DNA from: Eutreptiella sp. 'Long Island Sound 2002'
Taxonomy: Eukaryota > Euglenozoa > Euglenophyceae > Eutreptiales > Eutreptiaceae
Assembly: GCA_964036045.1 (NCBI GenBank)
Contig: OZ038401.1
Location: 33,842,397-33,906,396 of the forward strand
Length of the DNA stretch: 64,000 nucleotides
Direction: 5' to 3'
Numbering within the stretch: position 1 is the stretch's first letter; every line of letters starts with the position of its first letter. A program made the position numbers and the translations under genes. This document shows positions 1 through 9,152 of the stretch, piece by piece. The notes beneath the pieces were generated by a model that saw only the letters and a list, made by a program, of their open reading frames with translations, was not told the DNA's origin and searched no databases.

Positions 1-821
1 GGGGCGGTGGGCGACCTGAGCGTGGAGTCTATGGCGCCATGCCTCACCCCACGGGCCGGTTCACGCCGTAATGTACTCGTTGCGGACCTTGAGGTCGTAG
101 TACATGACTCGGTACGGCGTTGCCAAGTCGACTAGCCTGACGGACGCCGCCTCTGACACCCTCCAGCAGTGCGCTGTTGCCAGCGCTGCCACCGCTATGA
201 GTACGTCTCCCGCCAGTCCTCCGTTGGCGATGGTGCGGAAGGTGTCCTCGGTCGCCCACACCCGTCGTGGGGGTCTAGGGCTGTACAGCCTGTCTGCTGC
301 CTCACATAGTAGCCAGTGCAGCGGTCGGACTGTCGGCGGTACCAGCTCGAGTCGCTCCGCCATGCGTACCGAGGAGACCACCCCTCGAAGGTCGCAAACC
401 GTCGTCCCTGGGCAGCCATCGTGTTGATCTCTATAGCCAATGCCTGTGCCGCGGTGGCTTCGTGGTGTAGTAGGGCTCTGCGCCCCAGGGCCGGCAATTC
501 ACGCGTCCAATAGGAGACAGTTCCCTCTGCCCACCGATGGACTGCCAGGGCTGCGGGCTGCAGGGTGTAGGGGCCATGCCAAAGGTCTGTGACGGCTGTC
601 GCCAGGTACCGCAGGGTGATGGCCGCCCCGTCCGCTTGCAGCTCGTCATCACCCCTCCCCCCCTCGTGCGCCCTTGCCATACAGGATTGCCAGCTCCAAT
701 GCATTTGCGAGCATCCACTGCAAGGACATGGCGGGGGCCCAAACACATCGTATGTGCAGCCCGTGGAGAAAGCCGTGTACGTTGTTTGGGCCCCCATCGT
801 CGCGAACCCCCCCCCCCCCAT
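1..821 (-). pseudogene. tyrosine recombinase of YR element 1 (N-terminal and first catalytic part)
   Basis: Coding sequence is split between two minus-strand frames. The upstream frame (821-195) carries the helical N-terminal domain. It continues in another frame at about 381, near a GGGG run, as MAERLELVPPTVRPLHW. The first catalytic region follows: ALATAHCWRVSEAASVRLVD holds the presumed catalytic Arg, and YDLKVRNEY the beta-hairpin Lys. This matches ILERLELIPATITDPHR ... LCLRVSDVAVL of element 3. An in-frame TGA at 63-61 interrupts it. The downstream sequence toward the window start (TGPWGEAWRHRLHAQ) still reads like the recombinase, so TGA may derive from CGA. The His-x-x-Arg and Tyr region would lie before base 1. 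Confidence 0.6.
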
Positions 822-836
822 ACGGGGGGGGGGGGG
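807..836. repeat. C13-ATAC-G13 homopolymer inverted repeat
   Basis: A run of 13 C is separated by four bases from a run of 13 G, giving a perfect potential hairpin inside the YR coding region of element 1. It coincides with a change of the open minus-strand frame. Confidence 0.9.
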
Positions 837-901
837 CTGGCGCTACCGATTGTGGTCCTTGTTGTACTACCACCGGGGCACTGTCTGCAGCGTTGCTGCC
901 G

Positions 902-1657
902 TCAGCGGCACCGCCGAGAGCTGCTGTTGCCACGGGTGCCGCCACTGCTGCTGCTTCGGTGGCCCCGCTGCAGTAATCTGGCCCCCTGCCCGTACATGCC
1001 ACACCTGAAGCACGGTTGAGGTGGTCCTCCGGGGGCGCGATGTTGTTCGGGAGGCATGGGGGCCTGTGGTGGTGCACTAAACTGGGCTGCTGGGGGCGGC
1101 GGTCCCTGGGGCTGTGACGTCACAGCAACGTACGTTGCACTCCACGTTGGGTCGTGCAGTGCCACTCCAACCGCTGCCGCCGACTCCGGCATGGACACGT
1201 CTGCCGCCTCGTACTGCGCCAGCGCCAAAAGTGTGCCTCTGGCCAGCCCTTGCTGCGGAGCCCTGTCCGCCATCAGCTTGATTTGCTCTAGCGTGCATTG
1301 TGGTATTTTCGGTGCTCTCAGCTGCGATAGTCGCGCCTCCAGCTCTTCAATTTCCTTGTTGACCGGGTCAGGGGCACCCTGCGCACTCGCTCGTCCTCGT
1401 GCACTCACCTGCTCATCTAGTGTCGCCGTGCTCTCCGTCAGCTCGTCGTACACGTACGGGGTGCAGCTTTGGGGGGGGGGGGGGGGCTGCCACTCGGCTT
1501 TCTCGACGTGCACGTAAGCGCCCGTAGAGCTGACCCCTGAGGGACAACCAACGGACCCCTTGATTTTCTGGTGAGCCACAACACTCAGGTACCAGGCGGG
1601 GGGGCGGGGGGGAGCCACGCGTGGAGGGCCAACCGGGAGTGACAACACGGTGCGCAC
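902..1657 (-). CDS. Gag-like protein of YR element 1 (probably decayed)
   Basis: The 251-residue minus-strand ORF has a Pro/Gln-rich N-terminus and a predicted helical segment (around residues 98-120, EIEELEARLSQLRAP). A conserved block follows (TLEQIKLMADRAPQQ ... LLALAQYEAADVSMP). Near the end is a Cys pair, CFRCGMYGQG, resembling the start of a retroviral-type CCHC zinc knuckle. The central block has the same spacing as the Gag of the element at 51769-52182 (RQQLERLIAETLP ... LLVALKAYSA). Role inferred: nucleocapsid-type RNA packaging for a YR retrotransposon. The second half of the knuckle is not clear in this frame, and C/G runs around 807-836 and 1471-1486 make frameshifts likely. Start codon uncertain. 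Confidence 0.5.
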   Translation of the reverse strand: MRTVLSLPVGPPRVAPPRPPAWYLSVVAHQKIKGSVGCPSGVSSTGAYVHVEKAEWQPPPPPQSCTPYVYDELTESTATLDEQVSARGRASAQGAPDPVNKEIEELEARLSQLRAPKIPQCTLEQIKLMADRAPQQGLARGTLLALAQYEAADVSMPESAAAVGVALHDPTWSATYVAVTSQPQGPPPPAAQFSAPPQAPMPPEQHRAPGGPPQPCFRCGMYGQGARLLQRGHRSSSSGGTRGNSSSRRCR

Positions 1658-1738
1658 AGTGCGGCCACAACGTGGCTCAGCACCTGCGGGAAGCCGGTAC
1701 CGGGTACCTACGGCATGAGTCCATGAGCCGTTGGTGCG

Positions 1739-3111
1739 ATGGTGGGAGAAATCCGTCCTCTAGGCGGGGGGCAGCGAGCTCCCAGCGGACCGCAAGATGC
1801 GGGACCTAAGACTGATCATCGCGACGCTGCATGTACTGGCGTCGAACAGGCCGCCGGACGAGGCAAGCTCGCCGACCCTGCGGGCGGGTGCACAGGTGCC
1901 TGTGGACATCGCCGCCAGGGGAGTGAGACCAGCCGGCCGGGTGGAGGTACCGCGACACATGTGGGAGGCTGGGGCGGACCCGCAGTTCGACCGTGCGGGT
2001 CACGAACTGCCGGTTCATCCGCACTCCAACTGCCTAAAGGCCGCAACAATGGTGCAGGCCCTTTTGAAGGAAGGGCTCATGGAGGAAGAGCAGCCCGGAG
2101 ATCAACCAAACGCGTAGGTATTTGTAAAGCACAAGTCCGACACCAAGGCCGCACTCATCATGAACCTCGTCGCGTTCAACCATACCTGGACCCACAAGGC
2201 GCGGAAGTTCAAACTGCCGTTGCTGGAAGGTCTCTGTGGAGTGCTCCGCGAAGTCGGGGGCGGTGCCTGGCCGACAAAGCTGGACTTGGAGAACTCGACG
2301 ACATCCTCTTCCTTGGCAGGGACAAGCAAGAGGTGGTGTGTGTGACCGGCTGGGAAGCGAACCAGCTGATCCAGGAAGGATACTTGATCAGCCCGAAATC
2401 GCAGACCGAGCCCGTGGACAACGTCACCTGGGTGGGGGATGTGAGCGCCGCAGCGGGCAGGATCACGCCGAGACCGACGGCAGGAGCGGACTGTGTCGCC
2501 CGGTGGGTGCGCCTGGCAACCAAACCGTGCACACGGAACGCGGTAAGGCGCATCCCGGGCTGCCTTGTGTGGCCGGGACGGCCGGCGTCACCTTGCGGGG
2601 GAGGCATGCGAGCGTGGGTGCACAGGGGGCCCAGGTGGGCGCCCCGTACGCTGCCGGCCATGGTGGTAGGAAAATTGGGGGGCCTGGCGGCAGCGCAGCG
2701 CGGATGGGAGCCGTCATGTCCTGCAGACACCCTTCCAGAGGCGCCGCAGTTGTACGTGGACGTGGCGTAAACCCAGTGGGGAGTGTACATGGTGGGCCTG
2801 CGGGGGCCAGAGGAGCCTGTATCCGGCGTTGCCCCTGCTGGGTGACTAGCCAGCAGAGCACGGAGTTGTGGGGAGTGGTGGTGGCCATCGATTAGATGAG
2901 GAAGCTCCGCACCACTACAGCGCGCATGTACATGGACAATGCCGGGGCCCTGGCCAAGATCCTGTGGGGGCGGGCGCGGGCGGGCCTGCCTGAGCAGCAG
3001 CGCATTCTCAGGCGCATGACGCACCGACTACGGTGGCAAAGGTGCAGCATGCAGATCGCATACGTGCCGTCAGAGCTCAACCCGGCCGACCCGATTTCCG
3101 GGTGGTGGTAG
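1739..3111 (+). pseudogene. reverse transcriptase-RNase H of YR element 1 (frameshifted)
   Basis: RT and RNase H motifs occur in order across three frames. At 1797-2117 a segment ends in KAATMVQALLKEGLMEEE and a TAG at 2115-2117, directly followed by VFVKHKSDTKAALIMNLVAF (RT finger region). LPLLEGLCGVLREV and WPTKLDLEN (motif A, truncated) follow. Then, in the frame of the 1739-2770 ORF, come LDDILFLGRDK (motif C, xLDD box) and NQLIQEGYLISPKSQ (primer grip side). At 2896-3111 lies the RNase H end: MYMDNAGALAKIL and YVPSELNPADPISGWW. These match element 2 (YLDDFLLIHHD, EGFIVSPKS, WVPSIFQPADPMSR) and element 3. It cannot be translated as one protein now. Confidence 0.75.
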
Positions 3112-3115
3112 GGCC

Positions 3116-3254
3116 ATAGTGTGAAGGACATGGTCGTGCTGGCGCGGGCACGGCATCACTGCTTCGTGTGCACAGCACAATCGCCGCCGTGGGGGGTTGT
3201 CGGTGACAGGGACCGCTAGGTGTGGGTGGGGTACCAGTGGGGAGGTTGATGCCC
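3116..3254. other. non-coding spacer after YR element 1
   Basis: No supported coding sequence. This is presumably the 3' untranslated part of element 1 running into the minisatellite. Confidence 0.4.
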
Positions 3255-3680
3255 GATGGGCCCAGTCTTGACAGGCCTATGTGAAGCCGGCTGCCCCGGA
3301 GGCCCTGCCTTGACAGGCACTGCACCTGGTAGGTCCAGTCTCGCCAGGCCTGCCTAGCCCTAGCTGCAGTTCCATTGCTGTGCGTGTGAGTGGGGGGACG
3401 GCAGGTCCAGTCCTGTCAGGCCTGCATCGTCAGTCCTCCAGCTCTACAGCTTGCAGGCAGGTCTAGTCTTGACAGGCCCTGCCTGACCCAGCCCCCAGCT
3501 CTGCAGTTTGCCAGCGTGATCCAGCCTTGTCAGGCCTGCCTTGCAAGTCCCAGGCTCTGTAGCGTGTCCGGCCCTCAGCTGTGCACCCTGGCACACGGCC
3601 CGTCTTGTCGGGCTTGCCTGGGCCGCCCGGGATGACCAGTCCAGTCTTGCCTGGACTGCCCGGGGCTGCACTGTTGTTAG
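3255..3680. repeat. degenerate minisatellite with core TCCAGTCTTGACAGGCCTG
   Basis: About eight imperfect copies of the core, GTCCAGTCTTGACAGGCCTGCCT, occur at roughly 3262, 3305, 3333, 3402, 3463, 3521, 3598 and 3641. Spacing is irregular, 30 to 77 bases and mostly 40-75. Open frames across it on both strands are a by-product of the repeat. Confidence 0.8.
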
Positions 3681-3689
3681 CGATTTCCT

Positions 3690-4110
3690 TAGGGTTTTCC
3701 CAGATGCAAAAACAGATGCCGTTGTCTTCTCGGGTTTGGGGATGCAGGGTCAGGGACAGGGTCAGGGTCAGGGTCCGGGACAGGGCGTGCTTTGCAAAGC
3801 TGAAGTTGCGCAAGCAACTGAAGTTTTGCCGGGGGGGAGGGGTGCGGTGACTGCCACAGAGACTTGACAAAGTACAATGGCAGTCCCCATTCTCTGTATG
3901 TTTTGCCAGTTTGATGTCCCTTGTACGCAACATGCTTGCCAGGGCCCGCACTATTCTAATGCTCTGTCGGCGCAGCCATTCCATTCCTCAATCATGGGCG
4001 ACAGACCCTGGACGCAAAAACAGATGCTGTTGTCTTCTCGGGTTTCGGGATGCAGGGTCAGGGACAGGGACAGGGTCAGGGTCTCGGACAGGGCATGCTT
4101 TGCAAAACCT
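3690..4110. repeat. duplicated GGGTCA/GGGACA-rich segment
   Basis: Two related segments, about 3702-3800 and 4013-4110, share the succession GCAAAAACAGATGCYGTTG, TCTTCTCGGGTTT, a run of GGGTCA and GGGACA hexamers, then CGGACAGGGCRTGCTTTGCAAA. The second copy overlaps the left boundary (4074) of the large direct repeat. The break between repeat A and its surroundings therefore falls inside the hexamer run. Confidence 0.8.
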
Positions 4111-4859
4111 GCGCACGCCTAGTACTAATGTTAGCTCTCCACAATATGACATAGGAAGTCCAGCTTGGGCGTCTTCACCACAGGGGACGCCTATGTCTGA
4201 ATTTTCAGGATGATGGCCTGAGGGCCCTGTGACACTCCCCTTCACCGAAAACAATCCTACACTCTTCCTCAAAGGTCGTTTGTCTAGATGGCTACACTTG
4301 ATCATCATAGTATCAGCAACCCTGCAAGGTGTAGCATCTACCCTGATAACCGGCGAGTGCCTTACTGTATTGTATGATGGAAACCCATCGCCTTACTGTA
4401 TTGTATGATGGAAACACATCGGTGTGTTGACAAAATAAAGGCCAATATAGATAGGGATGGCATGGTTCCATGAACACAAGGGAAGGATGCTTGAACTGCC
4501 GAACATTGCTGCATATGCATACCAGGATGTGCATGTGTGGAGCTCTTTGTGACCTGCTTGCGGCCCTTGGAAAAGGACAGAAGCCCGAGGGCGCCCAACC
4601 TGTGCTGTGCGATGAAAACACCCAGGTGTTGACAAAGTACAGGCCAATATAGGTGCAAGCAACTGCATGGTGGCACACGTATCATAGTGATGATCTCAGT
4701 GGAACTGCCGGACATTGCTGCATATGCATACCAAGACGTGCATGTGTGGAGCACTTTGTGATCTGCTTGCGGCCCCCTGCCCTGGTTCACACCTCCTGCC
4801 CGTGGGTGAGCGGCAATCCACTACATGGACCAAGCTCAGATGAGCTCTGAGGGCATTGC

Positions 4860-5315
4860 AGAAAAAGCGCCCAGGACTACCATTGCCTGTGACTGATTCT
4901 GAAGTGGTCTACTTAGGCTTGAAAGGTAATTGTGAAAAATGGAAACAACACAAGTGGGTGGATTCTAGGGGGCCACTGGCACACAAAAATTAATGGATTG
5001 AGCTCTGGGACCAGTGGCTCCTGTTGGGAGAGTATCAGTGTGCAGTGGGTCCCATCGCACGTGGGGGTGGAGGGGAATGAGCAAGCAGATAGGCATGCAG
5101 CAAAAGTGGGAAAGTGCTCTTTGCGGCAGGTCACTATTCAAAAAGAAGTCACAGACATTTGGTCAAGGCTGGGGTTGGAGGTGATGCCAGATGCCCTAGA
5201 CAGTGACTCTGACATATCAGGAGGGTCCAGGGTGACAGAGGATGATTCTTTGGGGGAGGAAGTACAGCTGCCCAGTGAGACACAACCTCTTAAGCGACCA
5301 AAAATTTTGCCCTAA
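4860..5315 (+). pseudogene. LINE-type RNase H remnant in repeat A
   Basis: One frame (about 4868-5030) reads TDSEVVYLGLKGNCEKW and GPLAHKN, with an in-frame stop, then WIELWDQWLL. A second frame (4932-5315) continues with SVQWVPSHVGVEGNEQADRH. This is the C-terminal part of an RNase HI domain as found in LINEs, with a D in TDS, a catalytic-region H in PSHV and a D in EQAD. The same blocks occur in the LINE at 38650-38900 (MTDSALVYLGATGAARIWK, VPSHVQIEGNERANDLAE). A second fragment, IEGSAKALAEWGQ, lies at about 5660-5705. Frames are broken, so it is inactive. The acidic tail (DALDSDSDISGG) follows without a recognised domain. Confidence 0.7.
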
Positions 5316-5822
5316 CCCAGTCCAAGAAACATTTGATAGCCGAGTTATCGGCGAACTCAAGGCAACATTCGGAACTGGCGAGCAATGACTGTAGGCCTGT
5401 GTCGTGGGGGTGTCCGGCGGCTGTATCTGGCGCTTCATTCCCTGGTTCACACCTCCTGCACGTGGGTGGGCAGGGGTGGGGGGTGGTGACTGGGAACGGG
5501 CTGCAGCATGCTGACCCGGAACAGAACTGTATCGACGAGATGTCCCTTTCTTGCTTGGGGTGTGGTGTGCAGAAGACGAATGTCAAACACTCTAAGGTAG
5601 GTACGTGTGCCTGTGAGGCATTTTTGCAATATCAAGCCCAGGCCATGAGTGAGGACCTGTCTGGAAAGGGATAGAAGGGTCGGCTAAAGCGCTTGCAGAG
5701 TGGGGACAAAGGGGAAAGGAATGATTGGGTTGAAGGGGTAGCAATGGTGGAGCTTTGGGTGACCGACCGTTTCTCCTTAGCACTGGGCCACCTCCACATC
5801 AAAACTTGGTTGGGAATGAGCA

Positions 5823-6145
5823 TTGGCATTGGCAGAAGTCAGGAGGTGCAGTACAAAAAGCAAGTGGTGGCCCAGGGTTAGGTGGGATGACACAAGAAAA
5901 CTGCATGCCTCGCGTGCCAGACGTATTCTTCCAATCCGCCTGACAATGGGACCCCATACTGATATGGCTGGATGCATTGCCCTGGAACAGACAGCTACGC
6001 CATTTATGCAATGGTGCACCACAAATGCTGGTGCATGGGCCACTGAATGGAATGCCGCTGGCATTGAGGACAGCCGCTTGCGAGTATTGCACAAGCACAC
6101 TCCTACTGCTGCTGGAATGCTCCAGGTTGTGATGTGCCACCAGCC
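5823..6145 (+). pseudogene. 5' part of a zinc-ribbon-like protein, interrupted by YR element 2
   Basis: The frame opens with MALAEVRRCSTKSKWW and is the same as the start of the ORF at 13711 in copy B. In copy A it is cut after MLQVVMCHQP, exactly where YR element 2 begins at 6146. The ORF that runs on to 6494 past this point is a chance fusion with element sequence. Copy B shows the uninterrupted form. Confidence 0.65.
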
Positions 6146-6179
6146 TGTGACACTCCCCCTCACCGAAAACAATCCCTTC

Positions 6180-6231
6180 TTTGTGCTCAAACAATTGTTT
6201 GCCTTTTCATTCTCAGGCAGTTTTCTGTCCG
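6180..6231 (+). repeat. YR element 2 internal direct repeat, left copy
   Basis: This copy matches 11515-11566 without a difference over 52 bases (TTTGTGCTCAAACAATTGTT to GTTTTCTGTCCG). It contains the palindrome CAAACAATTGTTTG. A more diverged relative lies at 29740-29785. Confidence 0.9.
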
Positions 6232-6276
6232 TTTTTGTTTTTTGTGTGGGGTGTTTGCGTGTGAGCACCAAGCAGG

Positions 6277-6909
6277 ATGGGAGACTCGGACAACGGGGGA
6301 TCAGCAGACGTGCAGAGAATGGCAGCAGCCATGAGGGAGCAAGCGGAGGAGATCGAGCGCTTGCGGATGGAGCTGCAGCGGACCAGCATCAAGCAGAAGG
6401 AGAGCATCCCGGAGCTGACGCCGGGAGCTTTGGACGAGTTCGTCCAGGAGGAACGGGTGGCACAATGGATGCGCCTGTGTGTAGGAGCCCTTAAAGAATT
6501 CCTCGAGCAAGCAAGTCTGCCTCTGCAGCGTCCGCTGAATCATGAAGGGGCTAATGAGCAGGGGGCTGCCCCCCCCCCCCGTGATCATGTCCTGGCGGAC
6601 CGTATCTGGGAAGTGCTCTGCAAGTCGTACACGGCGTACATGACGCGGTACAATGCCAGATCGGGTCAAGAGCCTAAGGGTAGATCGCCGTATGCCTCGT
6701 TGGAGGAAGCCAGGGGCGCCCTGGGCACCGACTTCCACTGGAAGAATATGAGATTCAGAGAGGTCGGCGGAGTTCTGAGCTGGCAGACACGCGCGGGGGA
6801 ATGGATCCCGGTGGAGTCGGAGCCGTCGGCCAATTGCAGGAGGTGCACGCAGAAGGGAGCGGCGTTGCCGGCACGACACTGGCACTTCCAGTGTCCCCAT
6901 TGGAGCTGA
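6277..6909 (+). CDS. Gag-like protein of YR element 2
   Basis: A 210-residue ORF starts with ATG in MGDSDNGGSADVQRM. Residues 9-45 form a clear coiled coil (MAAAMREQAEEIERLRMELQ). A conserved helical region follows (LTPGALDEFVQEERVAQW ... LVGALKEFLEQ type), with a C10 run encoding Pro at about residue 100. The end reads CRRCTQKGAALPARHWHFQC, a CCHH/C zinc-knuckle-like cluster. Role inferred: nucleocapsid protein. The TGA at 6907 is in frame with the following YR ORF. A coherent frame-2 continuation (WADFPVIPTNPQEPVMEARS) suggests Gag may extend to the G15 run at 6990. No signal peptide or membrane segment. Confidence 0.7.
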   Translation: MGDSDNGGSADVQRMAAAMREQAEEIERLRMELQRTSIKQKESIPELTPGALDEFVQEERVAQWMRLCVGALKEFLEQASLPLQRPLNHEGANEQGAAPPPRDHVLADRIWEVLCKSYTAYMTRYNARSGQEPKGRSPYASLEEARGALGTDFHWKNMRFREVGGVLSWQTRAGEWIPVESEPSANCRRCTQKGAALPARHWHFQCPHWS

Positions 6910-6918
6910 ACACCGCCC

Positions 6919-8199
6919 GTGGTGGGCGGACTTCCCGGTGATCCCCACGAACCCACAGGAGCCGGTGATGGAGGCCAGATCCGCGCAGCGGGGGGGGGGG
7001 GGGGTGCGCGCTCCTTCCGCCGGATCTGGTCGCGTTGGTGCATGCTGGGGACCGAGGACGAACCCAGCGGTCCTGATGCTTGGGCCGCCCGATCGTGGCG
7101 GGCTGGGACCCGCAGAGTGTATGCGCAGAAGCTGGCCAAGATCGCGGAATTCCAGGAGGCCTCTGGAGAGGCGTCGTTGGCTGGGGTACTGGCAGGATTC
7201 TTGGCGGCCAGAGCGGAGGCGGGAGAGAGGCAGTCCACGTTGCGAGGGTATAATGCGGCAGTGCGGGCCGCTGAGGACCTCGGCTGGATCGGGCCGACGG
7301 TACAGCAACTGCACAAGCGCATTGCCCAAGCTGCGTCTAAGGTGGGTCTGCAACCCTACCTGCCCCCAAAGGGTTTGTGCGTCCTCGTCGAGAGAGCTGA
7401 GCTTCCGCCTGGTGCATTGCCTATGGCTTGCGTGGCAGTGCTTAGCTGGGTTCTTTGGCTACGGGTTGGTGAAGTGTCTGGGCTCCGCATGGGGGATGTG
7501 TCAGTCCCCCTGTGGCTACGGTTCTGGAACTCCAAAACTGGTGAAGAGGGCTGGCAGTCTCGACCTATCTCGCCCTGGACGGATCGATATCGTGAGGCCC
7601 TGCTTCGCGGGGCAGAGGCCAAGGGCATGCGGCCCAATGACCACTTGTTTCCTGGAGGCAGTGCGTGGCTGGAGCACAGGTTCCTGGAAGTCCTGGGCCC
7701 TACGCCTTGGAGGCACTGCCGTTGGCATGCTCTGCGCAGGGGTGGCAGCGCTGCGTGTTACGCTCGCCACCCCCAGATGCAGTTCTTCCTCTGCCGGGGC
7801 CGCTGGCGCAGTGTCGGGACCGCTTTGCGGTATGCAACAGCGTTCCAGGACGCGGCAGTCGTGGGCCCTCTTCGACTGCCTACGGAGCCAGGCTCGGGGG
7901 GGGGGGGGGGGCAACAGGGGTTCTTACCCACCTGGAGGTCTGGGCCCCCAATATGTTCCCAGCGGAGGCTGAGCCCCTTCCGACGGCGGCGTTCCACCCC
8001 CCAGCTTGGCCAGAGGACCTGTTGGACCCCCCCCCCCCCCCCCCGCTGCACCCAAGGCCGCAGGGGGGGGGGGGGGGCTGTCAGGACGAGCTCGAGCCGC
8101 CGGACCCCCCTCGGCAGCCCCCGACCCCGGTGTCCCCCCCCCGACCCCCCCCGGATCCAGGGGAGTGGGTGGAGCCTTCGTTACGGTCGACTCCAGTGA
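6919..8199 (+). CDS. tyrosine recombinase (integrase) of YR element 2
   Basis: The recombinase core lies at about 7060-7880. The N-terminal SAM-like domain includes WRAGTRRVYAQKLAKIAEFQ and STLRGYNAAVRAAEDLGWIG. Catalytic motifs follow in the right order: Arg in WVLWLRVGEVSGLRMGDV, Lys in FWNSKTGEEGW, His and Arg in CRWHALRRGGSAA, the GRW motif in CRGRWRSVGT, and the nucleophile Tyr in ALRYATAF. All RHRY-type positions are present, so the enzyme could be active. It would integrate a circular cDNA by site-specific recombination. The frame is entered at the G15 run (6990-7004). After the G16 run (7896-7911) it is no longer the best frame, so the last ~95 residues of this ORF are probably not translated from it. 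Confidence 0.85.
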   Translation: MVGGLPGDPHEPTGAGDGGQIRAAGGGGGARSFRRIWSRWCMLGTEDEPSGPDAWAARSWRAGTRRVYAQKLAKIAEFQEASGEASLAGVLAGFLAARAEAGERQSTLRGYNAAVRAAEDLGWIGPTVQQLHKRIAQAASKVGLQPYLPPKGLCVLVERAELPPGALPMACVAVLSWVLWLRVGEVSGLRMGDVSVPLWLRFWNSKTGEEGWQSRPISPWTDRYREALLRGAEAKGMRPNDHLFPGGSAWLEHRFLEVLGPTPWRHCRWHALRRGGSAACYARHPQMQFFLCRGRWRSVGTALRYATAFQDAAVVGPLRLPTEPGSGGGGGQQGFLPTWRSGPPICSQRRLSPFRRRRSTPQLGQRTCWTPPPPPRCTQGRRGGGGAVRTSSSRRTPLGSPRPRCPPPDPPRIQGSGWSLRYGRLQ

Positions 8200-8671
8200 C
8201 AGCTCCGGGTCTGAGGATGGGGGGGGGGGTCAGCCGGATCGGCCTTGCGAAGCAGGGGTCAGCATTTGCCCTCGGCTCCCGGGTCGGAACCCCTACACCC
8301 CGCTCCAAGTTCCAGGGACGCCGGCGTCAGGGGGGTCACATGGGGAGACGGCCGGACGCACGCCCGGTTCTCCAGGCGCGGCGGGGGCCCTCTGGAGTGG
8401 TGGGCGGTCCCCTGCGTCTACAGACGCGCACGGCTCGCGCACCGCTGGCGCTGGGTCCTTCAACGGCGAGGGGAGGGGCTCATGCCGGCGGGAGCGGTGT
8501 GGCTGGGACCATTGGAGTGGCCAGAGCCGGTGCCCAGGCTGGAGCGCCAGCGAAGCGTCGGCGTATTGGCCCGAAGATCGCGACGGAGGCGGGCCCGCCG
8601 CCCCCCAGCTTGGCTGACCTTGCGCGGTTGGCTGCCAGGTCCGGAGGACTTGTTCGACCCCCCCCCCCCCC
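7912..8671 (+). CDS. Pro/Gly-rich linker between YR and RT of element 2
   Basis: After the G16 run the most protein-like frame is frame 3 (part of the 7665-8675 ORF): VLTHLEVWAPNMFPAEAEPL, then PPAWPEDLLDPPPP at the C18 run (8027-8044), G15 at 8063-8077, and basic patches (KFQGRRRQGGHMGRR, APAKRRRIGPK) that could be nuclear localisation signals. The phrase PPAWPEDLLDPPPP returns in altered form as LPGPEDLFDPPPP before the C14 run at 8658-8671. This suggests an internal duplication of a ~600 base segment around a poly-C run. No enzyme domain is seen. Confidence 0.45.
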
Positions 8672-9152
8672 GTGACCCTATCACGCAGCCTGGGTTGTGG
8701 GATGGGGGGGGGTGTGGGGATTCGGACGACCCCCTGTTTCTGGAGTTCCTTAGAGCCTGCACCCCCCACTTGGGGTGGCTGTCGGCAGAGCTGCGGGTTA
8801 CCCCCTGGGTGCTTGTTAAGCGGCTTACCTTGTTTGTGGATCGTGTTTTCGACACAGCCGAGGATTTCCGCCTGCCTTCGGCAGCCCACACCCTCGTTAA
8901 GGCAGTCAAGGGCCTGAGGCGGGAGGATTGGAGAGGTCTCCTACACGTCACCACCTCCCCCACCCCCAGGGCTGGTAAGGTGAACCCGGATATCCTACTG
9001 AATGGCTTGGGTCCGGTGGGCAGCCACGTCATCCCCAAGGATATTTGGGAGCAGGCGGTGCCGTCGGGTTTCTATGGGCAGGGTCTGCGGGACTTCGATG
9101 TGGAGGCCCCCTGGGTCGACAGTCGGGGTAACGCCAGGCCGGCCCCCCCCCC
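8672..9152 (+). CDS. RT N-terminal extension of YR element 2
   Basis: This is the productive part of the 8245-9168 frame: DDPLFLEFLRACTPHLGWL, LTLFVDRVFDTAEDFRLP, VKAVKGLRREDWRGLLHV and GSHVIPKDIWEQAVPSGFY. It sits immediately upstream of the RT palm. It corresponds in position to the pre-RT segment of elements 1 and 3 (VPRHMWEAG in element 1 resembles IPKDIWEQA here). It ends at the C11 run 9143-9153, where the coding continues in the next frame. Confidence 0.6.

Larger units (their letters stand above)
1..3115. mobile_element. YR retroelement 1, Kangaroo-like, divergent gene arrangement, cut by window start
   Basis: Gag-like and tyrosine recombinase coding sequence lies on the minus strand (about 1657 down to 1). 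Reverse transcriptase and RNase H lie on the plus strand (about 1739 to 3111). The two arms diverge from roughly 1660-1740. All three proteins match the corresponding proteins of the element at 51343-56286 motif by motif, so they plausibly belong to one element. From family knowledge, the Volvox element Kangaroo also carries its recombinase on the strand opposite to RT. The left end is outside the window. Every gene is broken by frameshifts or stops. An inversion inside a once co-linear element is the alternative. Confidence 0.6.
4074..6145. repeat. large direct repeat, copy A (2072 bp)
   Basis: This copy is nearly identical to 11961-14033 over its whole length. By eye I count about nine differences, including one single-base indel in a C run near 5515. 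Homology begins at GGTCAGGGTCT and stops at CACCAGCC. Its right end abuts the first base of YR element 2, and copy B begins directly after the last base of that element. Inside are degraded LINE-type RNase H fragments, several near-repeats of a ~250 bp unit around 4330-4790 (CTGCATATGCATACCA twice), and the start of a zinc-ribbon-like reading frame. Confidence 0.9.

Noticed and set aside
2209-3024. 271-codon minus-strand ORF opposite RT of element 1
   Set aside because: The plus strand carries aligned RT and RNase H motifs; the minus frame has none.
3255-3680. TTGACA -35 promoter boxes
   Set aside because: They are part of a minisatellite core in a eukaryotic-type sequence, and no -10 partner is present at constant spacing.
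3715-4110. Telomere or rDNA-like interpretation of the GGGTCA/GGGACA hexamers
   Set aside because: Only a few imperfect units, embedded in a duplicated unique segment, with no array.
6301-7353. 350-codon minus-strand ORF opposite Gag and YR of element 2
   Set aside because: It is a shadow of the GC-rich plus-strand coding sequence, where Gag and YR motifs are clear.
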